Of a stretch of 64,000 nt of DNA, positions 1 to 10,040 are shown piece after piece. The DNA lies in assembly GCA_963921935.1 (NCBI GenBank), contig OY998175.1:289114246-289178245 (forward strand). Direction: 5' to 3'. A program made the translations under genes and the position numbers. The stretch comes from Galeruca laticollis. Lineage: Eukaryota > Arthropoda > Insecta > Coleoptera > Chrysomelidae. Within the stretch, counting starts at the first letter, position 1; each line of letters begins with the position of its first letter. The notes below the pieces were generated by a model. The model was not told where the DNA came from. It searched no databases and saw only the letters and a list, made by a program, of their open reading frames with translations.

Positions 1-568
1 AGAGAACGCTAAACTTCTCAAAAAAAGTGCAATAATGGCGGTTCACTCGACCTCAAAAATTCCTATCCTCGCTTAACGAGACACGAAAGGCACACACCCA
101 AAATATCAACTTCATAGGCCTTATTTCGTGATTTGAAATGTATGGATCTGAATATGAACCCTAAGCTAGGCAGTACTTAAGACTTTTTCCACAATTTCAA
201 ACTCCACACAGCCTGCACAAACTAGGTCGGTCACACTTGCCGTTGTCTCCTCCTCGACGAACTCAAAATTTCCTCGTACCTCCTCGAGTTCCCTTCGGCC
301 TTCTGTCGTAGAAACAACTCAACAACCGATGTTCCACGTCGAAAAATAAATTTGTCCTCTCCCTTCAATCAGATTTAATAACTAATGATAAAGCAAGAAA
401 AGTAGTGATTGAATATTCGGATATTTTGATTGGAATCGTAAATAAACAATTATCTAGCGAATTTTTAATTCTCTCAACATACAAATCGAAAACTTTGCCA
501 GTGGCCGATCCGCTCGCTGGTAACAAAAATTATAATATAAAAATTATATGAAATTTCATTAAAAAATA
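1..568. other. No gene recognised
   Basis: I see no convincing coding sequence here. Positions about 200-330 are noticeably richer in G+C than their surroundings, but they give no long open frame and match nothing I know. The integrase fragment on its right (minus strand) would run toward this segment, so it could hold degraded 3' sequence of that gypsy element. I found no copy of the LTR seen at 9067-9526. Confidence 0.4.
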
Positions 569-793
569 TTACGTTACATTCTGTAACCATACTTTGTCCC
601 CTTCTCTAAAACTGCCTACTGTGGTCTGCGTGTCGTACCGACTTTTCATTCTGTCGCTGGCAACTTGAAGATATGTTCGAACTAATTCATAAATATAGTC
701 CAGCCTTCTTCTCAATTGGATCACGTAATCTTCTCCTGCTAGATCTTCTCCAGGCCGACATCCGAATTCCAGGTCACAAGGAAGCCTCATCAA
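569..793 (-). pseudogene. Ty3/gypsy integrase C-terminal fragment
   Basis: A 74-residue fragment matching the integrase C-terminal region of Ty3/gypsy polyproteins. It contains the stretch GEDLAGEDYV, an amphipathic helix, then SDRMKSRYD and FREGDKVWL, which is typical of the segment between the catalytic core and the C-terminal tail. The real frame probably extends upstream of the first Met. Nothing of protease, RT or RNase H lies beside it. It has the orientation and general type of the deleted element at 8384-9526, so the two could be ends of one element separated by later insertions, but that is inference. It is non-functional as it stands. Confidence 0.75.
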
Positions 794-1289
794 TATACCA
801 CTCGAAATCGTAACTTACTCAGTTATCCAGTTATAGTTAAAAAGTCAATTTCTCAACGGGCGTATTCGTATATGTCTATACAGATGTACAACACTATACC
901 GACAACATTGTAGGGTATATATAGCAAGCCAATCTATAAACGAAAGTTAAAATGATTTATATTGGATAAACCAAGAAACTTCATAATTAACATAGTAAAT
1001 TAAGAGAACACAATGAATGTTCTTATAGTAACGGAATTGCAATATATGAACCTAATCAAGATTATTCTCTTTTCTTGACCACACAAGTCATTCACAACCA
1101 GCCATCATCAGCATTCCTGATTTGAATCCTGATTATGTATGCCTGCATATGAATGTGTAATTGTGTAATATGGTAGTGAAAGTGTATTGGTATCTGTGAG
1201 TGTGTAACCATGCTTGTGGGTAAACATTTAATTATTAGCATTTAATTTCCTGTCTATGTGTGTGCATGTTCGAGTTCTGGTTAAGATTC

Positions 1290-1815
1290 ATATATTTATG
1301 TTTTACTTCTGTATTTGCATTTATTTATGTATATTTATATTTTGTAATTTCGTATTTGCATCTGTTTATGTGTATTTATATTTTGCGCTTTTATATTTGC
1401 ATTTATTTAGAGGTATTTATATTTTGTGCTTTTGTATTTATATTTATTCATCTGTATTTATATTTAGTGCATTTGTATTTACATTTATTTTTGTGTATTT
1501 ATATTTTGTACTTTTGTATTTGCATTTGTTTGTGTATATTCATATGTTGAACTATCGTATTTACATCTATTTATGTCTATTATATTTTGTAGTTTCGTAT
1601 TTATGTGTATTTATGTTTTGCACTTTTGTATTTGCATTTATTTGTGTATATTTTGTACTTCCGTATTTACGTCTGTTTATGTGTATTTATATTTTGTGCT
1701 TTTTTATTCATATTTATTCATATGTATTTATATTTTGTGCATTTGTATTCACATTTATTTATGTGTATCTATGGTTTGTATATGTATTTAAGTTTATTTA
1801 TATATTTATATTTTT
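1290..1815. repeat. 41-bp minisatellite, about 13 units
   Basis: Head-to-tail units built around GTATTTATATTTTG and TTTGCATTTATTTATG. Starts at about 1331, 1372, 1413, 1454 and 1495 are exactly 41 bp apart; later units vary by a few bases. Because the unit lacks stop codons in the + direction, long Tyr/Phe/Ile-rich frames appear in all three frames. These are artefacts of composition, not genes. Confidence 0.9.
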
Positions 1816-3189
1816 ATGAGCATATTGTTATCACGAAACAAGTACTCATGTACCTATCGTTCATTTCTACTTTATTCGCTCTTTATAATTGTAACCATTA
1901 TACATATTCATTGTGAATATAGTTATTATTATTATTATTATATATTGCCTATATTTTACTGAGCACGGAATATTATTTGGTACACAAGTTTTGTTAAATA
2001 CTTTTTTATAGCATTTGCAAATACGGAAAAGCTACCTTCCATGTTCCTACAAATATTCTAATAAATAAAGGATTCCACAATCCTCATTACTAATACCAAA
2101 AATACAATGTACAAATAGATTAAGCAATCGTCGTGTTTCGTAATCCTCGCTCCTTTTATGAAGCATTAGATTCCCATCTAGTTAATAGCAATGCAACTAG
2201 TTCCTTCCTAGTTTGAAGGAATTATCCGCCGAGTTTAATATTAAAAACAACTAAAACTAGAATTTCAAGAAACGATTATAGATATCAAGTGTTGTGAAGT
2301 ATTTTTTATTACAATAAATTGGGAAGATTTGTCGTTTGGAATCAAATAAATTGAACATCGTCAATAGAAATGATCGAAAAATCATTTTCCAATAAAAAAT
2401 CCTGATTTTATTGCTATAATTATTGTATAATGGAAATTCGTTAAACATATCCACTAAATCAGGCAAGACTTTTGACTTTTTATTGAGTTGTACTTATGGT
2501 TATAGATTCATGATATAAAATTCAAACGAATCGTGACTTTGCTTATCTTGACATAATAAAAACTATGTTTTTCATCCACATAACATATCTAGCTCACATT
2601 ACAAAATACGTTCGGGGTTATATGGACATATTAATTCCCTACTTTCGCCAGACGACAGCTCTGTTGCGCTACTTCATATAATTCCCATTGAAATTAATGT
2701 AATTATTATAGTTCGAAAACATATCATCACACGACGGCTCAGAGATACACTCCAAAGGATGAGTCTGTGCTCATTGTTTGCACGGTTTTCAATGAATAGT
2801 TAATTGGTATCTGACATTTTAATGAATTAACATTGATTAGAGAAGTGCTGCAATTACTGATACAGATTAGATTGAGTCAGTATATATACTTACGATAGCT
2901 ATTCGATACATTAGAATATGTTTTGGGGCGATAGACAATCGATAAACAAAACTTGATTCTGTTTAACTTATATATTGAGTTCCGTATCGTCGCTTCACCG
3001 GAAGAATACATTGATTTATATTTTTGATTATGAACGATGAAATGAAACAATTTAATTTGTTTGTAACTTCATTTATTTGAACTAATGTTCAATTTCGTTT
3101 GTTTGACGCGATTCACTAACACAGTAGCTTTCTCAAAACCAATGGAGGTGAAATTTAAAAATGTTTTAATGTTTACAGTGCATAAATAC
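1816..3189. other. AT-rich, no gene recognised
   Basis: No recognisable gene. A short (ATT)n microsatellite lies at about 1923-1944. The single open frame on the minus strand (2257-2466) has no familiar features. The right end runs into the inverted arm of the PLE remnant. Confidence 0.45.
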
Positions 3190-4525
3190 AGAATTTTATT
3201 ATACTAATGTTAACAAAAGGTATTGAAAGAAATTACCTGGAAACTCATTCACTACCAACATTCCTAAGCTATCTTCTAGGTAAAAAGATTTAATAAAGGA
3301 GAGTGATTGATATCAATTTAGTCGTTAAGAAGGTTACCTAAATATATCTTTTTGTTTGTCTCTAGAGTCTCTATTAAATTTAAACTAAAGGATTTACCGA
3401 CTACATGTAAAATTTAAAAATTTGGGTCGAAAATGTCTTGGTTTTCTAATAAATAATATGAAAAGTTAGAATCTAATTTTTTGTTGTCGTAGCTACGTTT
3501 GTGTTCCGAAATTCTAGTTTTAAAATTTCTAAAAGTTCTACCGATATAAATTTTATCACAGTTGTCATTACCACATTTTAATTTATAATTTCATGATTTG
3601 TTTAGTTTTGAAGATTTAGATTTGTTATTTTTAATGAGTTTGGATAAATTGTAATCAGTTTTAAAGCAAATATTCATGTCTAAAGTTTCTAAAAATGATT
3701 TAGTTTTTAACCACGGTGTTCCAAAGTATGTTAACCTTTTAAATTGTTTATTATAATTTTTATAAGAAGAGAATACTTGTTCTTAAGTCTGTTTTTCATC
3801 TTTTTATTTATGATATTGTCAATTAAATTTTGATCGTAATTATTATTAACTGCTCTTTGTTTTATGATATTTAATTATTTGTTATAATTATTAGTGTTTA
3901 ATGGGACTGTTAAGAGTCTGTGTATCATACTATTGAAAGCTGCTAGCTTATGACTGAATGGGTGGACCGAACTATTATGAATTATTGTAATATCTGTATG
4001 TGATGGTTTATGAAATATAGAAAAATCATATTTATTATTTATATTTGAGATTGTAAAGTCTAAAAAGTTTATAGACATATTTTGATCAAGCTCTACGGTA
4101 AATTTGATATTATTGTGAATTGAGTTCATGTAAGTAATGGAGCTGTCCAATTGTCTATTTGTACCGATGAAGTTTGCTAAAATGTCGTCCACATATCGGT
4201 GCTAATACATACAAATTTCTGCTAGTAGGGGGCTGAGGGGGTTGCCCATAATCATTTATTGGAAAACCAATACATTTTCGACCCAAATTTTGGAATTTTA
4301 CATGTAGTCGGTAAATGCTTTAGTTTAAGTTTATTAGAGGCTCTACAGATAAACAAAAATAAATATTCAGGAAACCTTCTCAAAGACCAAATAGATATCA
4401 ATCACTCTCCTTTATTAAACCTTTTTACCTAGAAGATATCTTAGGAATGTTTGTAGTGAATGAATTTCCAGGTAATTTCTTTCAATACCTTCTGTTAACA
4501 TTAGTATAATAGAATTTTGTATTTA
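3190..4525 (-). mobile_element. Penelope-like element remnant with inverted ends
   Basis: A 5'-truncated PLE flanked by two inverted arms of about 265 bp. The left arm (about 3190-3455) reads back as the right arm (about 4253-4520). Shared landmarks are the 'actacatgtaaaattt' stretch, the 'tcaatcactctcctttatta' stretch and 'aattacctggaaa' in opposite directions. The arms have diverged by many substitutions, so this is an old copy. Inverted partial duplication of the 3' end around a truncated body is a known PLE insertion structure. The coding part is described separately. Confidence 0.75.
3285..4250 (-). pseudogene. PLE reverse transcriptase / GIY-YIG endonuclease, broken
   Basis: Reading leftward on the minus strand, the frame shows RT motif B (MGNPLSPLLAEI), then RT motif C as YVDDILA with the sequence between B and C deleted. 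A 105-residue frame (3875-4192) follows with INFLDFTI and HKLAAFNSMIHRLL, typical of the PLE RT thumb. Further down (about 3480-3630) is a GIY-YIG-type nuclease segment with CGNDNCDKIYIGRTFRNF and a conserved SEHKRSY. The C-terminal end near 3290 reads SPLLNLF. PLE proteins prime reverse transcription at sites cut by the GIY-YIG domain. In-frame stops and the B-C deletion make this copy inactive. Confidence 0.8.
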
Positions 4526-4814
4526 TCATCTATTCAAGTTTTTGATTATAATTTATTTGAACTTTGTCGACTATCGTAGACATATTCCACTATAATAATA
4601 ATCTTAATCTGACAACGTTATTGCCGAAATTAATAGTTTATTATATACAGATTTATAATGAATTCTACAAATGGATGAATGTTTGAAGTTTGATGGTTTC
4701 CAGATCGGAAGGTAAACAAGAACTTGGTCATTTTAAAAAACGTTATGTTTCGACTTGATGAGGTGATCAATAGTAGCGATTGTATATCGATACTTTTGTG
4801 TAAAGTGGATACTG

Positions 4815-5065
4815 ACTAAGAACGATGTGTTCGACTTTGAGTATACACTGGACTCGAATACTAAATAAGAAACGGTATGCTTGACTTAGTAACTTAAGTT
4901 GACATAGAAACGATGAGTTTAGACTTGAATTACACTCACTTGACTTGAATACTAATTATGAAACAATGTGTTTGACTTAATAGCGGTGAAACTATGAGTT
5001 TAGACTTATGAGCACGTACTTGACTCAACTAACAACTAAGAAACGATATGTTTGATTTAGTAACG
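4815..5065. repeat. Degenerate 40-49 bp tandem repeat
   Basis: About six imperfect units, each with a variant of 'gaaacgatgtgtttgactt', starting near 4820, 4869, 4914, 4960, 4997 and 5040. Divergence between units is high. It ends just left of the foldback element. Confidence 0.5.
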
Positions 5066-5090
5066 ATTGACTGATAGTAGATAGTTTAGT

Positions 5091-7395
5091 CCGGTTTTAG
5101 GGCGGAAATCCGCCATGATGGATTTGTTGGCTGCGCTCTAGGATAGTGTGACGTAAGCATTGAATATATATATTTTTTTAATTAAATAAAAAATGTTTCG
5201 TCTCGACGGTGGTTCGAGCCCACGGTCTCCCGTGTCGAATTTATTAATTCAGTGAGTATACCATTTACACTATTAGATCACGATACAAATCATGTCGAGA
5301 CGGAGGTATATGAGTTATAGAAAAAAATGCGCGCGTACTCGTTACATTTAGTAATTGTGGAAAAGGGCGTATATTTTTTATATATAGGACATACAAAGAT
5401 GTCATAAGGGCATTAGAAATTTATCTCTGTTCTTATTAGTCAACAACATACAAAGGCCTTTGTGATAGAGCACTTTTTATATATAGGATGTACCATAAAG
5501 ATGCAATAAGGGCGTTATAAACTTGTGAAAAAGGTGTATATTTCCTATATACAGGATGTAGTCATAACATATGTTTAATGCACAGTCGTTATGGCATTAT
5601 TTTGGGCAAGCGACGCATCAGTTTTTAATGGGTACAGGGTGTAGTAATAAAGATATCGCATTTATACAAAGTGCAGTCGTAAAATATGTCATACAGGGTG
5701 TAGTAATAAAGTTGCCGTATTTATATAGGGTGTGGTCGTAAAAGATGCCATACAAGGTGTACAAAGGTGCTATAAGGCCGTTAGAAAGTTATCTCTGTTA
5801 TGATTGGTCAGATTTTCATCGAACAAACGGATTTATGATACAATATTTTTATATACTGTGTACAAAAAGATGCCATAAGGGCACTACGATGTACCTCCGT
5901 TATTATTGGTCTGATTTAGGTATGTGACTACGACATTCGATCAATATACGGGGTGTCAACAGAAAGATGTCAAAAATGCACTCTGCTAGTATTGGTAGGA
6001 TTTTCATCGAACAAAAACAATAGGTCATTAAGACGTTCGATCAATATATAGGGTGTCTCTTTGACATCTTCATGTCGTCACCCTGTATATTGATCGAACG
6101 TCGTAGTGACGTACCTAATACCGTTTGTTCGATGAAAATCCGACCAATAATAGCAGAGTGCCCTTAGGCCAACTTTATGTCGACACCCTTTATATTGATC
6201 GAACGTAGTAGTGACGTACCTAATACCGTTTGTTCGACTTAAATCCGACCAATGAATACGGAGATTTATCGTAGTGTCTTCATGGCATTTTTGTACATCC
6301 TGTATATAAAAAATAAACTAAAACGCCGTCTGTTCTGTGAAAATACGACCAATAATAGCAGAGATACATCGTAGTGCCCTTATGACATCTTTATGTCGAC
6401 ACCCTTTACATTGATCGAACGTCGTAGTGACGTACCTAATACCGTTTGTTCGAGTTAAATCCGATCAATAATAGCAGAGTGCATTTTTGACATCCTTATG
6501 TCGACACCCTGTATAGTGATCGAAGGTCGTAGTGACGCACCTAATACCGTTTGTTCGACTTAAATCCGACCAATAATGGCAGAGTGCCTTTTTGACATCT
6601 TTCTGTTGACACCCCGTATATCGAAAGTCGTTGTGACGTACCTAAATCAGACCAATAATAACGGATATACATCGTAGTGCCCTTATGGCATATTTTTGTA
6701 CACTGTATATAAAAATAATCTATCATAAATCCGTTTGTTCGATGAAAATCTGACCAAATATAACAGAGATAAATTTCTAACGGCCTTATAGCATCTTTCT
6801 ACACTCTGTATGGCATGTTTTACGACTACACCCTATATAAATACGGTAACTTTATCACCCTGTACCCATTATAAACTGATGCGTCGCTTGCCCAAAATAA
6901 TGCCATAACGACTGTGCATTAAACATATGTTATGACTACACCCTGTATATAAGAAATATACACGTTTTCCATAAATTCATAACGCCCTCATTGCATCTTT
7001 TTGCTACATCCTGTATATAAAAAATGCTCTATCACAATGACGTTTGTATGATGTTGACCAATAATAACAGATATAAATTTCTAATGCCCTTATGACATCT
7101 TTATATGTCCTGTATATAACAAATATACGCCTTTTCCACAACTATCAAATGTAACGACTAAGTGCGAATTTTTTTCACTATAACTCATATACGTCCGTCT
7201 CGACATGATTTGTATCGTGATCTAATATATACTCACTGAATTAATAAGTTCGACACGGGAGACCATGGGCTCGAATCACCGTCGAGATGAAACATTCTTT
7301 ATTTAATTAAAAAAATATATATTCAATGCTTACGTCACACTATCCGAGAGCGCAGCCAACAAATCCATCATGGCCGACTTCCGCCTTAGAACCGG
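5091..7395. mobile_element. Foldback element with long inverted arms and modular internal repeats
   Basis: The left end (ccggttttagggcgg, 5091) and right end (ccgccttagaaccgg, 7395) are inverted copies, and the symmetry continues inward to a centre near 6060. The left arm is about 970 bp and the right about 1,330 bp. The extra length on the right comes from about five direct copies of a roughly 110-bp module centred on 'cgtagtgacgtacctaat', near 6096, 6200, 6417, 6520 and 6630, each joined to an ACACCCTGTATA-like motif. No transposase is visible, so this is a non-autonomous element. I could not identify a clear target duplication (a TAG lies close to both ends). The architecture resembles Foldback/Galileo-type elements, but the superfamily is not proven. 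Confidence 0.8.
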
Positions 7396-8383
7396 CCTAG
7401 GATATCTACACTGATAACTTAGTGATGACTGATTTCTTCACGTTGTAAGAGTTATTAAATAGAAAAACTTGCAAGGAGTTGTGTTTACTCGAAGGTTGGT
7501 TGGACTAAAGGAAATAAACTTTTTCTATTGGTGCGTATTATTTACCCAGCCGGAACAATTGACAAGAATCAACAATGGACACATCCAATAGATATTTCAA
7601 TTACTATTGAAAGACGTTCAAAGGTGAGACCGTCCTATTGAACCCTTTTACTCTTAAATGCTCGAAATGTTTTATTACAGGCCTTCCGACACTGATCCAT
7701 TATTCAAAGATCCCGTCTTTTTCAACCATAAAAATTCAAATATAATATGACAGTGAGTCTTACAATCTTTACAATGAGATATTTCGTTTATTCTAAACAA
7801 TCCCCCTTTACGGCGCTAAAATTTTATTAACACAAATGGAATGAAACGTGATACTTTTCTAAATTTTCAATAATGCTACAGACATAATAATAAACTAACG
7901 CTTTGAATGTACAAACAATAGCGAACGGATATAAAGAGAGTTTCATATCGGCAAATACATATTTCTAAAAATACCGTAAAATATACAAATCAAAAATTCC
8001 CAATCTTGAACAAGCGATATTTATTATGGTGAAGATGTTAATATGGAACAAATTCAGGTCATATACAGAGGGTGAACCGAAAATCAAAACCGTTATCTGT
8101 AACTACATTATTTTCTATCTGTGTATGCTCCAACAACGCGAAATATGTTGCTTAATCTTACATAACGAGTTTCAAGATCCATATCCTTAAAGTTGATCAT
8201 TTATTCCTGTGAGGATCACCTTTTCGTGAGTTTCCCAAATTCTAAAATGCCAAATTACATCCTTAGTGTCTAAATTGACGAACTTAATGCTTTTGGATTT
8301 AGATATCTTGAATATGCCCTCGAAATATCTAATTGAGTACTTTATCCATATACCATATTCCACTCAGCAGCTGATATGGACAA
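7396..8383. other. No gene recognised
   Basis: Between the foldback and the deleted gypsy element. A possible GT-AG intron-like pair exists (donor near 7624, acceptor near 7681), but the flanking frames are not recognisable. On the minus strand the gypsy integrase frame stops making sense to the left of about 8400, so the element appears broken off there. Confidence 0.4.
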
Positions 8384-9022
8384 TTATACGGAATACCATG
8401 TGATGGGGTCAGTGTCGCAAGTCCGTGTATCACTCAAAACTGTCATCGGATATGGTCCGGCGATGTATGAAGCTATCCTTTCGAAAGGGCTTCCAACATT
8501 ATACTGTTTCATAGGTGTCTTTCTTTCGCGATGTGTTCCATTACTCGTAGCACAAGTCGTACAATTCCCACACCAGTTATTCACATCGTCGGGGCTGTTA
8601 ATCCAATAAAACCTTTCACGGATTGGATGAAGGGTTTTCTTCACTCCCAGATGACCTCCCGACGGACTGTCCGATTTTAGAGACGAAATTTCATTTTCGA
8701 CGTTAGCGGTAATGTGATTTTTCATTAATAAGATATCGGCAGAAATCTTGTCCATATTAGCAGAAATGTTCGTATCGTTTTTCACATTCGTTGAAATCTT
8801 CTCTTCCATGGCAGAAATATCGTTCTTCATATCAAAAATTGACGAGATTAAGGTGGAAGCCACGTCTTTGAATAAGAATGCTTCTGGATCGAAGCCATCA
8901 CTTACCAGTGCCACTTTTAGTCTTTCTACTTACTCACTCTTCTTACTGGACGTTTTCAATCCGCGATTCTCCAATTCTGCCTTTAGCTCGATCACTTTCA
9001 GGTTACTTAGTCTCTTGGCCAT
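8384..9022 (-). pseudogene. Deleted gypsy polyprotein: SAP-domain Gag joined to integrase zinc finger
   Basis: The start codon (9020-9022) lies 27 nt after the primer-binding site. The N-terminus begins MAKRLSNLKVIELKAELE and looks like a SAP motif, a 35-residue helix-extended loop-helix that binds nucleic acid in chromatin proteins. The frame is cut by TAA at 8930-8932 (codon 31), then continues through a heptad-like coiled-coil stretch (about 8700-8850). Without warning it becomes an integrase H2C2 zinc-binding domain: GGHLGVKKTLHPI with Cys pair CGNCTTC. Most of Gag plus all protease, RT and RNase H are therefore deleted. The sister copy at 63,946 starts with the same residues. Confidence 0.8.
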
Positions 9023-9048
9023 TTTTACGTAGCTATTTATTTATATTA

Positions 9049-9065
9049 TCCCACTTCTGACGCCA
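9049..9065 (-). promoter_or_regulatory. Primer-binding site, tRNA-Leu type
   Basis: On the minus strand, TGGCGTCAGAAGTGGGA follows the LTR after one T. From what I remember of insect tRNA-Leu 3' ends (ending TCCCACTTCTGACA plus CCA), it pairs with one mismatch. The copy at 63,903 has T at the fourth position and pairs fully. Confidence 0.65.
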
Positions 9066-9066
9066 A

Positions 9067-9526
9067 TGTAATGTTTTTCTTATTTATTTAAAACTTTGTA
9101 TTACAAGAGGGGTCGGGCTAAATTCATACACACGGTATGTCTACTCACTTAATTAATTTATTCACTAAACTATTCACTAATTTATATTATGCACACAGTA
9201 TATTCACTTACATTCATTTATATAAACACTTCCCTACTGTTCACTGCTTATCTTACGAGATCAAATTATAAACTAACTCCTTTGGTAGGTAGTATCTCTT
9301 ATATATTGAGTGCTTTTTATTCTAAATCGTTCTAGATTTTGGCTCACAAAAACAACCGCCTCCCTGGAATTGTCTAGAAAAGACTGATTATAAAAAAATA
9401 ATAGAGCTCACTGGAAATGTCAACATAAGAATAGTCACAATAATTAACAGTTCGAAGAAATCCCTGCGCCTTCGCCTTTCATAGACTGGGATTTAGGGAC
9501 TACACCAGTGTGTGATTTCGTAACAG
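9067..9526 (-). mobile_element. Gypsy-type LTR (460 bp)
   Basis: The minus strand begins TGTTACGAAATCACACACTG and ends AACATTACA. It aligns along its length with the LTR at 63,422-63,901: the same ends, the same 'ggagttagtt' region, the same run of short AT-rich direct repeats and the same final AAATAAAT...AAAAACATTACA block. It is the 5' LTR of the deleted element to its left. It differs from the 63.4 kb copy at many positions, so the two insertions are not recent duplicates. Confidence 0.85.
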
Positions 9527-9639
9527 TATCAAAAGCTCCTTTCTATCAAGTGCAATGCTAACGCTTGTGACGGAATTAACATTACTATACTTCTTCACTG
9601 TTCCCCATATATATTCTTCCATATCTTACAAACATTGTA

Positions 9640-10040
9640 CATTTTTCGAAGGCTAATTCAATATTTCCATCCTTATGGAAATAGTCGAGAGTAATACCAC
9701 TTTCTAAAAAAGACAATCCATTAGACTACAATGATCTCGGGCCGATAACTATTCTTCCCACACTGTTTAAGCTCCTTGAATAAATTCTACTTGAACAGAT
9801 ACGTCTCCACATAACTCAGTGTGATCTCTTGCCAGAATATCGATCAGGATTTCGTCCAAAATACAGTTGCATGACTGCAATAATGTAGGTATTAGAGGAC
9901 ATCTACAATCTATAGGTCAATAGATGACAATAAACTTAGCGTGTTGATACTGGTTGATTAATCTAAAGCTTTTGATAGAATTAATCACTCTCTACTTATT
10001 TCTGTGTGCCATGATTTACGATATACCATTTCTGTTTACG
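9640..10040 (+). pseudogene. LINE reverse transcriptase fragment (Jockey-like)
   Basis: Frames across this stretch give the N-terminal RT motifs of non-LTR retrotransposons: FPSLWK, then DYNDLGPITILP, then EYRSGFRPKYSCMTA. A remnant of motif A, AFDRINHSLL, has one disrupted residue. Several stops and frame changes break it, and the YADD region is missing. A short AT-rich tail with AATAAA follows (about 10,074). It lies just outside the LTR of the gypsy copy. Confidence 0.75.

Noticed and set aside
1256..1916. Several overlapping hydrophobic open frames that look like a membrane protein
   Set aside because: They are translations of a 41-bp tandem repeat in all three frames with no start context or conserved core.
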